Below the pieces are notes generated by a model. It was not told where the DNA came from and did no database searches. It saw only the letters and a list, made by a program, of their open reading frames with translations. Shown here piece after piece: positions 33,038-40,901 of a stretch of 64,000 nt of DNA. The translations under genes and the position numbers were made by a program. Positions within the stretch are counted from its first letter, which is position 1. Each line of letters starts with the position of its first letter. The DNA lies in contig NZ_JABAIJ010000013.1 of assembly GCF_012641435.1 (NCBI RefSeq), forward strand, positions 1-64,000, written 5' to 3'. This DNA comes from Rhizobium sp. P38BS-XIX (GTDB lineage: Bacteria; Pseudomonadota; Alphaproteobacteria; Rhizobiales; Rhizobiaceae).

Positions 33038-33556
33038 TTGAACATTATCTACGACGAAGGTTCCCGGGAGCGGACATTGGCACGGGCGAATGAAAAATGG
33101 CTGGAGATTGCCAACGTTCCTGTGCCCGAACGCCTATCCTTGCGAAGCGTGGATGCTTCAAACGTGGGTGGTGACTTTGCCGAGAGCTGTATCTGCGTGG
33201 GCTACACGCAAGAGGAGATAGATGCCGGCGTGACGATGCTCGACTCGGTTGAGCTTCTACAGCAATGGAAGCCCTCCAATCCCAGAAGCGTGGCGTTGTC
33301 TATGTGCCTGGCCATTGGGTGGGACGACGACATAGGAACCAACAATTTCCATGTCCACGTCGTGACCAGAGACTTGCGATCGCACCTGCCACGCCGCTCC
33401 ACCGCATGGGTGTTTGTCGATGTGTTTGAGTGGCAGAGCGTGCTGGCAAGCCTCCTAAACATCTTGCGGAAATGCGAGCGCGCGACGTGGGATGACAGTG
33501 TGCAGGAACTCAGAAAGCGCTTCGATTGGGAGTATGAGGGTATGGCCGGGACGTAA
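33038..33556 (+). CDS. Imm8-like immunity protein, orphan
   Basis: The C-terminal ~105 residues resemble the Imm8 family of polymorphic-toxin immunity proteins. They have ALSMCLAIGWDDDIGTNNFH, then HVVTRDLRSHL, a hydrophobic WVFVDVFEWQSVLASLLNIL, and the closing ATWDDSVQELRKRFDWEYEG. The frame opens at TTG 33038 without a convincing ribosome site. The first ~65 residues do not look like the family; the true start may be nearer 33226-33232, where AAGAGGAGAT lies upstream of GTG and ATG codons. No toxin gene is visible beside it. The neighbour is an IS5 remnant, which suggests acquired DNA or the relic of a toxin locus. The Imm8 call is from motif memory. Confidence 0.55.
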   Translation: MNIIYDEGSRERTLARANEKWLEIANVPVPERLSLRSVDASNVGGDFAESCICVGYTQEEIDAGVTMLDSVELLQQWKPSNPRSVALSMCLAIGWDDDIGTNNFHVHVVTRDLRSHLPRRSTAWVFVDVFEWQSVLASLLNILRKCERATWDDSVQELRKRFDWEYEGMAGT

Positions 33557-33624
33557 TCGAACGTCAGCCGATGGCTTTTCGAAGGCCACTTTCATAATTC
33601 GCCGAATTCTGTTTCACGCGCCGC

Positions 33625-34167
33625 ATGAGCCGATATGATCTGACTGACTTCGAATGGAGCGTGATCAAGCCGCTCTTACCCAACAAATCACGGGGTGCTG
33701 CGCGCGTTGATGACCGGCGAGTGCTGAATGGCATCTTTTGGGTTCTTCGATCGGGAGCCTCTTGGCGTGATGTCCCTGAACGATATGGGCCATCTACGAC
33801 ATGCTACAATAGTTTCAGGCGTTGGACGATGGCTGAAATTTGGGATAGCTTGATGGAAGCTGTCACAACCCCTTCAAATGATGGCATCCCCATGATTGAC
33901 GGCACTTCTGTTCGCATCCACCATTTGGCGGCCACGTTAACGACCCAACACCCGGATCGTTGCCTTGGGCGAAGTCGGGGTGGTCTCACGACCTAATGGC
34001 GGCGAAAGAGCTGCTTACTGGTCTCTCAAATGTTATCGACGGATCGCGACCCGGTATGAGAAGTTAGGCGCGAGTTTCCTCGCCATGACAAAGCTGGCCT
34101 GTGTTCGCCTAACTATCCGCCATAACGACTCCACGGCCCAGTCGAAAGATAACTTCCGCAAGCGGTG
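33625..34167 (+). pseudogene. IS5-family transposase remnant (internal deletion)
   Basis: The first frame (from 33625) reads the N-terminal part of an IS5/IS427-type transposase: YDLTDFEWSVIKPLLPN, GIFWVLRSGASWRDVPERYG, then CLGRSRGGLTT near 33960-33994. The sequence then jumps frame (+1) into YRRIATRYEKLGASFLAMTK near 34040-34100, which is the transposase C-terminus. The part between, which normally carries catalytic acidic residues, is missing. I could not identify terminal inverted repeats. This is a dead element; the deletion probably removed about 300 bases. It marks the likely acquired segment beside the Imm8-like gene. Confidence 0.75.
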
Positions 34168-34183
34168 AGCAGAAGAAAAGGGT

Positions 34184-34203
34184 GCGGCCGGGTACCCGGC
34201 CGC
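34184..34203 (-). terminator. Hairpin after the unknown membrane protein gene
   Basis: A perfect self-complementary 20-base stretch built on GCGGCCGGGT, 5 bases past the minus-strand stop at 34208. On that strand it is followed by CACCCTTTTCTT. Confidence 0.65.
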
Positions 34204-34207
34204 TTCA

Positions 34208-35308
34208 TTATTTCCAGCTGGTGTAGTCCGACGCGGTGCATCCGAACGGAGCGCGTTGATCGCCGAAACGGCTTTTCAGCTGATCGCAGCCCCATCGATT
34301 GAGCGATGCCGGCATCATGTTGTTGATGTCCATGCCCGGCGAATTGAACTGCGAGTCGGCGCTGGTCACATACCATAGCCAGTAGCCGAAAACGGCGACG
34401 ATGATCAGCACCAACGGCAGGAAGAACGTGGCCAGTCCCCGTTTCAGGTTCAGCCCCCTCTTGCGCTGGGGTACAAGCGTGGGCCGAATTCCGGCATAAG
34501 CGAGATCGGCAGCCAGAGAGGCAAGGATCGTCGAACGCTCCTGTGCGGACAAGTCGATACGATCCAGTTGGTTGTCCAGCAAGATCGGCAGGGCGCTGTT
34601 TCCGTGCCAAACCGCCAAGCCGATGGCCTTTTTGCCCTTTTCGCCAACCAGCAGCGGCTGCTGTCCAGGCTCGAAATGCGTGTAGGCGGCCCGTCCTGTC
34701 TTGCGACCGGAAATTTTGTCGGTGTAGGTCACAGACAGCCTTTTTCCTCGGCCATCGAAAGCGGTAATTTCGACGGGCACCGGAACGAGCTGATCAGGCT
34801 GGCTCAATTGCCCGCGAACACGCCACACACGCAGAACCTGATACATCATCGCCAGGCATGCCCAACCGAGAATGGCGACGAATACGGCGAGGGTTATGAT
34901 CCGATTCCAGAGCATGTCGAGCCCGAGGCTCAGCGTCGCAAGATCCGGGTGGTCACGCGAGATAACGAGATTGGTCTCATAATCGCCGGCGTGAATGTCA
35001 ACAAACATGACCTCGGCATCCTTGGAATAATCCTGGCCATTGTAGCTGTAATTCATATGGGCTGAGCACGTGGTGAAAAAACCCTTCCGGGTGGTGCATT
35101 TCCCGTCGCGGATATCGCCGCTGTCGAGCGTCAGGGGATTTTGGCTGATCGTCCAGTCTCTCAAAATACCTGGCGTCTCCCAGATCAGCATGAAGGCGAT
35201 CAACACCAGAATCACAGGCGCCGAAAAATAGACCGCTCTCTGCGTCACGATCGTGCCCTGTTGAACCATGAGAGGGCGCGAAGGGAGTTGTATTGTCGGA
35301 AATGTCAT
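34208..35308 (-). CDS. Hypothetical membrane protein with three helices
   Basis: This 366-residue product starts at the preferred ATG 35308 (frame opens at 35377). Hydrophobic segments lie at about residues 26-46 (VYFSAPVILVLIAFMLIW), 136-160 (IITLAVFVAILGWACLAMMY) and 292-312. Between the first two lies a likely periplasmic part with two Cys (GKCTTRKGFFTTCSAHMNY) that could form a disulfide. Between the second and third is a soluble cytoplasmic part with strand-rich sequence. A short Cys-containing tail ends the protein. I do not recognise the family. It is a single-gene unit with its own terminator. Confidence 0.6.
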   Translation of the reverse strand: MTFPTIQLPSRPLMVQQGTIVTQRAVYFSAPVILVLIAFMLIWETPGILRDWTISQNPLTLDSGDIRDGKCTTRKGFFTTCSAHMNYSYNGQDYSKDAEVMFVDIHAGDYETNLVISRDHPDLATLSLGLDMLWNRIITLAVFVAILGWACLAMMYQVLRVWRVRGQLSQPDQLVPVPVEITAFDGRGKRLSVTYTDKISGRKTGRAAYTHFEPGQQPLLVGEKGKKAIGLAVWHGNSALPILLDNQLDRIDLSAQERSTILASLAADLAYAGIRPTLVPQRKRGLNLKRGLATFFLPLVLIIVAVFGYWLWYVTSADSQFNSPGMDINNMMPASLNRWGCDQLKSRFGDQRAPFGCTASDYTSWK

Positions 35309-35570
35309 TGTGTGCCTGAGGCTCCGAATGATTGCGCGGGGATACGCAAAACAAGGGCGAAGCGGGGAGCTTCGCAAAATCCTTGGGGGTTAGACTTGGG
35401 CTCATATTTTCAGCACGGCACAATAGGTTATTGTTCCGTCAGCTCAATACCCGGTTGCAAAATATCCACTGGCTTCGCCGCATTTTCAGGGATCGCGCCA
35501 CAGGCTGCCTGGCGATGTGCTATCGAGAGCAGCATTCCTGATAATGGCGGCCAGCTCAGCGCACCATTGC

Positions 35571-35598
35571 AGGGAGCACCTTCAGTCAGTCGCTCCCT
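35571..35598 (-). terminator. Hairpin after the SBF symporter gene
   Basis: Perfect 7-base arms AGGGAGC and GCTCCCT with a 14-base loop, 16 bases past the minus-strand stop at 35614. The rest of 35309-35613 holds only the control region of the membrane protein gene. Confidence 0.45.
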
Positions 35599-35613
35599 AC
35601 CTCTTTTGTCCTG

Positions 35614-36570
35614 CTACTCTGCGATAGCAGTGTCGGCCTCGGCATCATCCGTGCGGCCGGAAAAGTAATTGGCGATCAGCGCGCCCGATATGTTGTGCCA
35701 GACGCTGAAAATCGCACTTGGAACGGCTGCAAGCGGCGAGAAATATGCAGTCGCAAGCGCGGCGCCAAGCCCGCTGTTCTGCATGCCCACTTCGATTGCC
35801 AAGGCCTTGCGCTTATAAAGGTTGAGACCAAAGGCTTTGGCGGCGAAAAAGCCGAGAAGATAACCAAGGCCATTGTGCAGCACCACGACCGCAAAGATCA
35901 GCAGACCGGACTGCGCGATCGCGCCCTTGCTCACACCGACAACGGCAGCAACGATGAGGACGATGCCAATAACGCTAATCAGCGGCAGGATCGGCGTGGC
36001 TCCTCGAACGAGCTGCGGCAACAGCTTCTGAGCAATGAAACCGAGCGCGAGCGGCAGAATGATCACCTGCACAATGCCGATGAACATCGCCCATGCGTTG
36101 ACGGGCAGATACTGGCTGGCAAACATCCACACGAGGAACGGCGTCACGATCGGCGCTGCGAGTGTTGTGACGCTGGTGCATGCGACGCTCAAAGCGACAT
36201 CACCCTTGGCAAGATAGGTCATGACATTGCTGGACGTGCCACCGGGGCAGCAGCCAACGAGAATAACGCCCGCGGCCACTTCTGGAGGCATGGGAATGAT
36301 GCGTGTCAGCAGAAGAGCAAGAGCGGGCATGATGACGAAATGGGCGACCACGCCGATCGCAACCTCCACGGGTCGGCGCCCCAGTTCGCGAAAATCGTCG
36401 ACAGAGATCGTCAATCCCATGCCGAACATGATGATGCCAAGCAGTATCACGATGTAGGGCGCAACCAGCTTGAAGACATCGGGGAAAACGAAGCCGAGAA
36501 CGGCAAACAGAATGACCCAGAGGGCGAACGTCTTGCCGACGAAAGCCGAGAACGATGCGAGCGTTTTCAA
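35614..36570 (-). CDS. Bile acid:sodium symporter (SBF/BASS) family transporter
   Basis: This 318-residue inner-membrane protein has about ten helices and the family's conserved segments: LGIIMFGMGLTISVDDF near residue 43, ILVGCCPGGTSSNVMTYLAKGDVAL near 103 (read as two parts) and EVGMQNSGLGAALATAYF near 261. Bacterial members take up bile-acid-like or small organic acids with sodium, for example pantoate or 2-keto acids. No enzyme gene is linked, so the substrate is open. It is monocistronic. Upstream lies a short unannotated stretch to the lipoprotein gene. Confidence 0.85.
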   Translation of the reverse strand: MKTLASFSAFVGKTFALWVILFAVLGFVFPDVFKLVAPYIVILLGIIMFGMGLTISVDDFRELGRRPVEVAIGVVAHFVIMPALALLLTRIIPMPPEVAAGVILVGCCPGGTSSNVMTYLAKGDVALSVACTSVTTLAAPIVTPFLVWMFASQYLPVNAWAMFIGIVQVIILPLALGFIAQKLLPQLVRGATPILPLISVIGIVLIVAAVVGVSKGAIAQSGLLIFAVVVLHNGLGYLLGFFAAKAFGLNLYKRKALAIEVGMQNSGLGAALATAYFSPLAAVPSAIFSVWHNISGALIANYFSGRTDDAEADTAIAE

Positions 36571-36801
36571 TTTTGTCTCCTCAGAAGCTTATAAACGCGC
36601 AATATTCCCTTGGTCTTGCGTGTCAAGCGCATGGCCGTACCAAAGCGTTCGCCTTTGCGCGGCGTTTCCCCTTGTCGACGTTTTAATGCGCGAACGAAAT
36701 CTGCCGACGGCCAGGAAAACGCAGCCAGCGAAGTTGCCACGGCCGCGATTTTAGGAGCGAACAAGCGTGGCTCCGGAGCGATTAACCTGCATGCCGGCGT
36801 C

Positions 36802-37191
36802 TTAGCCGTCGATGCCGTTGGCCTTGCAGCGATCCCGCACCTGAGCCGAGAGATCCTCCGACTGCCCGTAACTCATCAGATTGAAGATGGTGACGTTCTG
36901 GCCGCCAAACTGACTTTGGACGAGCGTTCCGATGAAAGGTGCATTCGGATTGTCTTTGCCGATATTCGCCGTCCCGCAGGCATAGGTTGCACCGTCGGCA
37001 GACGTACGGGCTTTGCCGCCATTGACCACCACCTGTTTGAGAGCCAGCGATTTTTGAAAGCCGTTTTGAACCGCAGTGATTTCTTCCTGGGTCAATACGC
37101 GGACAGCAGACGGCGGAGTTTCCGGTGCAGGTTTCAATCCGTGACAGGATGCCAAAGCAGCACACGCCAATATAGAGATGGCTTTTTTCAT
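36802..37191 (-). CDS. Small putative lipoprotein
   Basis: This 129-residue protein begins with a lipoprotein signal (MKKAISILACAALASC; lipobox LASC, Cys at 16), so it should be lipid-anchored at the membrane. The GAGGAGGAAC site 4 bases before ATG 37191 sets the start. The mature part is small and polar with two Cys (TYACGTANIG and VRDRCKANG) that may pair. I do not recognise a domain. A longer overlapping frame (36782-37264) is a shadow. Function unknown; it is monocistronic. Confidence 0.7.
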   Translation of the reverse strand: MKKAISILACAALASCHGLKPAPETPPSAVRVLTQEEITAVQNGFQKSLALKQVVVNGGKARTSADGATYACGTANIGKDNPNAPFIGTLVQSQFGGQNVTIFNLMSYGQSEDLSAQVRDRCKANGIDG

Positions 37192-37292
37192 ATGTTCCTC
37201 CTCTCAAAACCCTCTTTTGGATACATGAGAGATGGACGTTGCTCAACCTGTGTTGAGTATCCACGCTCGCCGCGCTCTATCGAGGATGATGC

Positions 37293-37493
37293 TCATTGAG
37301 GAGGTGTCCGACGAAACTCATTTGGGGGCGTAGCCTCGTCGGACGCTGCAATTGCCGGATTGGGGGTGGCATCCAATCTGGTAGAAACCACTGTGCCATC
37401 TACCTGAGGTTTATTTAAGCTGCCCAAATGGGTGGCCCTGAGCCACCTTTCGGCTCCAAGGGCAACATCTTCCGGCGATATCGGTTTTAACAC
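37293..37493 (-). CDS. Possible 66-residue hypothetical protein
   Basis: The product begins MLKPISPEDVALGAERWLRA and has protein-like composition, but the ribosome site is weak, no family is recognised, and a hairpin overlaps its 3' end. It is kept only as a possibility. Confidence 0.25.
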   Translation of the reverse strand: MLKPISPEDVALGAERWLRATHLGSLNKPQVDGTVVSTRLDATPNPAIAASDEATPPNEFRRTPPQ

Positions 37494-37703
37494 ATGAATT
37501 CGACATGTTCGAACGAAGAGGATTCGCGGCCGACGGGATAGCTCAGTCGTGCTTTAACCTCAACGAAAGGCCGGGATTGCCGGCATTCTGGCTGCCGTTC
37601 ACTCGGTCTCAGTAAACGAACGAACCATCGCCTCGTCAAAGAAGCCATGGTTTCTAAACGGGTAAGCGTGGCGCGCATTCCGAAAACACGCCAGCTCGTA
37701 TGA

Positions 37704-37735
37704 TTTAGCCTGTTTCGATCACGAAACGGGCTAAA
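37704..37735 (-). terminator. Terminator of the cold-shock gene
   Basis: Inverted repeat TTTAGCCTGTTTCG/CGAAACGGGCTAAA (one G-U) with a 4-base loop, 29 bases past the minus-strand stop at 37764. Confidence 0.7.
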
Positions 37736-37763
37736 TCTGCAGCAAATATTCTAACTCTGACGA

Positions 37764-37967
37764 TCAGAGTACGGAGACGTTTTCAGCCTTCGACTTGCCG
37801 GTCTTGCGATCCTGGCCAACTTCGTAGCTTACCTTGTCGCCTTCTCTGAGCGAGCTGCCGCGCGGCAAAGCAGAAACGTGAACGAACACATCCGCGCCCC
37901 CAGTTTCGGGCGTAATGAAGCCAAAGCCCTTATCGTCGTTGAAGAATTTAACAGTACCTGTAGGCAT
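37764..37967 (-). CDS. cspA: Cold-shock protein, CspA family
   Basis: This 67-residue single cold-shock domain is of usual length. It has both RNA-binding motifs, KGFGFITP (RNP1) and VFVHVSAL (RNP2), and opens with MPTGTVKFFNDD. Such proteins bind single-stranded RNA and DNA as chaperones; rhizobia carry many copies and not all are cold-induced. The AAGGAAC site sets the start. The upstream 446 bases have no other gene and may include a long 5' leader, which in cspA-type genes acts in temperature control. A clear hairpin terminator follows. Confidence 0.95.
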   Translation of the reverse strand: MPTGTVKFFNDDKGFGFITPETGGADVFVHVSALPRGSSLREGDKVSYEVGQDRKTGKSKAENVSVL

Positions 37968-38413
37968 CGCAGTTCCTTTTCACATCCACGGCCATATAGC
38001 GCGCGGAGGGACCATATATCGTGCACCTTCTGCGATCAATGTTTCCAAGCCGCATTCCGCACCCCGAAAGGGCATGCTTTTGGTCAAAATTGGATAAAAA
38101 AGACCATTGTAAACAATATTTGGACCTCGGGGCACTGGGAACACCGTCATCTCAGACTGCTGATTCCCGTTCCAGCGGCGCTCGCAAACCACGTTCAGGC
38201 GCTCTTTATCAAAGGCACGATATTGGACGCAGCGTTCCAATTTATTCGTTCCCGAAGCGGTCACTGCATTGTTGTGGTCAAAACGATCAATTCGTCTCTT
38301 TCAACCAAAAGCAATGCTCGATCCGGGCAATACACTGTGGCTTTGAAGTGCGGCGGCTGGTAACAGTCCCGGCTCGGGGGTAGCTGAACTATTAGCATCG
38401 ACATGGGGGTTTC
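37968..38413. other. Intergenic region, 446 bases, no supported gene
   Basis: Between the divergent cold-shock gene and the MFS gene. Several overlapping frames of 94-161 codons exist on both strands, but they have shadow-like composition and no ribosome sites. It probably holds both promoters and the cold-shock leader. Confidence 0.55.
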
Positions 38414-39613
38414 ATGCGTTTCGCACAGCACCACAGGCTGAATGCCTGCTTTTTCCTGTTTGCAGTCGGTCTCGGGGCACTTCTTGCCCGCATGCCCGAT
38501 TTGCAGGTAGCCCTTGAGGTCAACAAGGCCGGTCTTGGCCTGACCTTGATCGGGATGGCCTTGGGTGCGCTGACGTCGCTGACGCTATCCTCACCATTGA
38601 TCTCTCGTTTCGGCGCCCGGAAGACGGCGCTGGTAACAGTCATCGGCACGGCGGCGATCTATGCCATCATTCCCTGGCTGCCATCCGCGCCGATCGTCTT
38701 CATTGCCTTTTACTGCGCCGGGCTTCTGGCCGGTGCTTTGGAAATCAATCTCAACGTCGAGATTGGCAAGGAGGAGGCGAGAACGGGCCGCAGTATCATG
38801 AACCGCGCACACGGCTTCTGGAGCCTCGGCTTTTTCGTGACAGCGCTTTTTGCCTCCTACGTGCGCCAGATCGGCATGTCGATGCATCTGCACGTGGGGC
38901 TGGCCTTCTGCGTCGTTCTCATTGCGGGCGGTTGGGTGATTTCCGGCTTGCGAGATACGGCTTCGCCACACGCGACAGAGCTCGAAAGCGCGCAGCCGCA
39001 TTTTGCATTTCCGACTATCGGTCTTCTGCCGCTCTGCATCATCGGGATCGCGGCCTTCCTCGTCGAAGGCGCCGGCATCGACTGGTCGGCAATCTATATG
39101 CGCGATGTCTTTGCAGCCGAACCCTTTATCGGCGGTCTTGGATTGACGCTCTTCACGTTCTTCATGGCGATGGTCCGTCTATTTGTCGATCCGCTGGTCG
39201 ACCGTTACGGCGCTCGCTTCGTGTGCGTTGCGCTGCTGGTATTATCGGCTATCGGATTGAGCAGCGTATGGCTGGCGCCGCATTCCTTCGTCGCGCTGTT
39301 CGGCTTTGCCCTGATGGGTGCCGGCTGCAGCGCGGTCTATCCGCTAGCGGTCTCTGCGGCGGCTCGGCGCACCGATCGATCCGCGCATATCAATGTCGCC
39401 GCTCTCGGCCAGGTAACATTTATCGTCTTCTTTCTCGCACCGCCATTGCTCGGTTTCGTCGCCGAACATTCCGGTATCCGCAACGCCTATTTCATCTGCC
39501 TACCGCTGGTGATCGGCGCATTGCTATCGGTAAAGGCGCTGTCGAACGAGAAGAGGCCCTCATACGCAAGCGAAGAGCGCTCCAGGACAACAGCCGATCA
39601 GCGATGCGGATAA
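38414..39613 (+). CDS. Major facilitator superfamily permease (FucP/YbjJ-like)
   Basis: This 399-residue inner-membrane protein has about 12 helices. Early segments GLGALLARMPDLQ and GLGLTLIGMALGALTSL, with the basic loop SRFGARKTALV, fit the MFS branch that includes YbjJ and sugar permeases of the FucP type. GGGGG precedes ATG 38414. It converges with the aldose dehydrogenase gene through a shared terminator. The substrate is unknown; a deoxysugar would fit the genes that follow, but many YbjJ-like proteins are uncharacterised. Confidence 0.82.
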   Translation: MRFAQHHRLNACFFLFAVGLGALLARMPDLQVALEVNKAGLGLTLIGMALGALTSLTLSSPLISRFGARKTALVTVIGTAAIYAIIPWLPSAPIVFIAFYCAGLLAGALEINLNVEIGKEEARTGRSIMNRAHGFWSLGFFVTALFASYVRQIGMSMHLHVGLAFCVVLIAGGWVISGLRDTASPHATELESAQPHFAFPTIGLLPLCIIGIAAFLVEGAGIDWSAIYMRDVFAAEPFIGGLGLTLFTFFMAMVRLFVDPLVDRYGARFVCVALLVLSAIGLSSVWLAPHSFVALFGFALMGAGCSAVYPLAVSAAARRTDRSAHINVAALGQVTFIVFFLAPPLLGFVAEHSGIRNAYFICLPLVIGALLSVKALSNEKRPSYASEERSRTTADQRCG

Positions 39614-39652
39614 TCGAAAGGGCGGATCAATTCGTCAGCAAGTCGTAAGGTA

Positions 39653-39675
39653 GGGGCAAGATGTGATCTTGCCCC
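39653..39675. terminator. Bidirectional terminator
   Basis: Perfect 10-base arms GGGGCAAGAT and ATCTTGCCCC with a 3-base loop, followed by TTT on the plus strand, between convergent genes. Confidence 0.75.
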
Positions 39676-39686
39676 TTTGCGCATTC

Positions 39687-40727
39687 TCAATTCACGCCGT
39701 CCGGTAGAGGTGCGAGCGGGTCGACCAAGCCTTCCGCCCGAAGATCCGACCATAGAGCCGTCGGAATCTGCCACTGCATATATTGCAGGTTCTGCTCGAG
39801 TTCGGCCACCGAACGTGCTCCCGGAATGACGCTGACGACCAACTTGTGAGCCAAAGGAAATTGAAGAGCGGCGGCAGCTAACGGAACTCCGTGACGCTCG
39901 CAGACTGCATTCAGGCGAGAAACCCTGTCGAGAACCTCCTGGGGAGCGCTTTTTGTGTTGAACGTTGCGCCCTGTACGGCTCCGGTTGCCAAAATGCCCG
40001 AGTTGTAGGGACCGCCAATAACGAGTTTCGTGCCTTTTCGTTCACAGGCGGGAAAGAGCGTCGCCAGTGGCTCCTGCTCGAGAAGCGTGTATCGCCCGGC
40101 CAGAAGAAAATAATCGAACTGTCCGGCCTCGACGAAATCCGACAGCATCTGCCATTGGTTGATGCCGACACCAACAGCCTTGATGACGCCCTGCGAGCGG
40201 AGCTCGTCCAAGGCCGGATAGGCGCCGTCCATTGCTTCCTTGAAGCGGCTGCGGGCGTAGGGATCCTCTCCCTTTGCAAAATGCAATGCCTCGTCGGGAT
40301 CGTGAATGGCCAGCATATCGATATAGTCGGTTCCGAGCCGCTTCAGCGAACCCTCGATCGACCGGAGCACACCGTCGCGTGAATAGTCAAAGTCGGCGCG
40401 AAAAGCGGGTGCATCGTCCCAGAGGACGGGCTTGACCTCGCTGTCTGGAATGGGAACCAGATCGTAGCCAACCTTGGAAGAGATAACGATCTCCTGTCGC
40501 GGCAAGGTTCTGATCGCCTCGCCAAGGCGTGATTCGGCAAGGCCGAACCCATAAACCGGCGCCGTGTCGAAGTAACGCAGGCCACTCGCATAGGCGGCGT
40601 GGACCGTTTCATGGGCGACCTTTGGATCGGTGGCGCGGTACATATTGCCGAGCCCCGTACCTCCCAAACCCATCGTAGTGACCGCCAGCCCACCGGCGGT
40701 AACGTGTCTCTTTTCCAACGTCGGCAT
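39687..40727 (-). CDS. Aldo/keto reductase, aldose (L-fucose/D-threo-aldose) 1-dehydrogenase-like
   Basis: This 346-residue TIM-barrel oxidoreductase starts at ATG 40727, with AGGGAA upstream; the frame opens 11 codons earlier. The AKR tetrad is visible: Asp and Tyr in YFDTAPVYGFGLAES, Lys in VISSKVGYD, His in DMLAIHDPDE. Sequence and length match the D-threo-aldose 1-dehydrogenase/pyridoxal dehydrogenase branch, which oxidises L-fucose and related sugars to lactones with NAD(P)+. It is divergent from the first ABC transporter; TTGTCGTACAA lies in the shared promoter region. Oxidation of an imported sugar is the likely role; exact substrate uncertain. Confidence 0.8.
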   Translation of the reverse strand: MPTLEKRHVTAGGLAVTTMGLGGTGLGNMYRATDPKVAHETVHAAYASGLRYFDTAPVYGFGLAESRLGEAIRTLPRQEIVISSKVGYDLVPIPDSEVKPVLWDDAPAFRADFDYSRDGVLRSIEGSLKRLGTDYIDMLAIHDPDEALHFAKGEDPYARSRFKEAMDGAYPALDELRSQGVIKAVGVGINQWQMLSDFVEAGQFDYFLLAGRYTLLEQEPLATLFPACERKGTKLVIGGPYNSGILATGAVQGATFNTKSAPQEVLDRVSRLNAVCERHGVPLAAAALQFPLAHKLVVSVIPGARSVAELEQNLQYMQWQIPTALWSDLRAEGLVDPLAPLPDGVN

Positions 40728-40823
40728 CTGATTTCCCTGACTATTTCTCGATTTCACCAATATGTGACAGGCCTATGCTCGCCCGATTTGAGGCGGGGTC
40801 ACCAAATCATATTGACATAAAAG

Positions 40824-40834
40824 TTGTCGTACAA
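40824..40834. promoter_or_regulatory. Candidate FadR-type operator TTGTCGTACAA, copy 1
   Basis: It matches the T-N-G-T-N3-A-C-N-A pattern of FadR-subfamily GntR sites. It lies between the divergent aldose dehydrogenase and binding-protein genes, just after a TTGACA -35 box at 40812-40817. An identical 11-mer is at 45753-45763. The likely regulator is encoded at 52682. Confidence 0.6.
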
Positions 40835-40901
40835 CAATGTAACCGTACGATGGCAAGTGCACTGGAGGTGTGGCTCCCATCGTCAAAGGGAGGATGCAGT
40901 G

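Larger units (their letters stand above)
37192..37763. other. Largely non-coding stretch, 572 bases
   Basis: Between the lipoprotein and the cold-shock gene. It contains one weak small frame (37293-37493), a 9-base-arm inverted repeat GTCCGACGA/TCGTCGGAC at 37306-37344, and the cold-shock terminator at 37704-37735. A second small frame (37487-37678) is not convincing. No RNA gene was recognised. Confidence 0.6.

Noticed and set aside
37487..37678. Small minus-strand frame, 63 codons
   Set aside because: Arg-rich low-information sequence, no ribosome site, no family.
37878..38383. Overlapping plus-strand frames upstream of the MFS gene
   Set aside because: They cross the cold-shock gene or its leader and lack ribosome sites and recognisable products.
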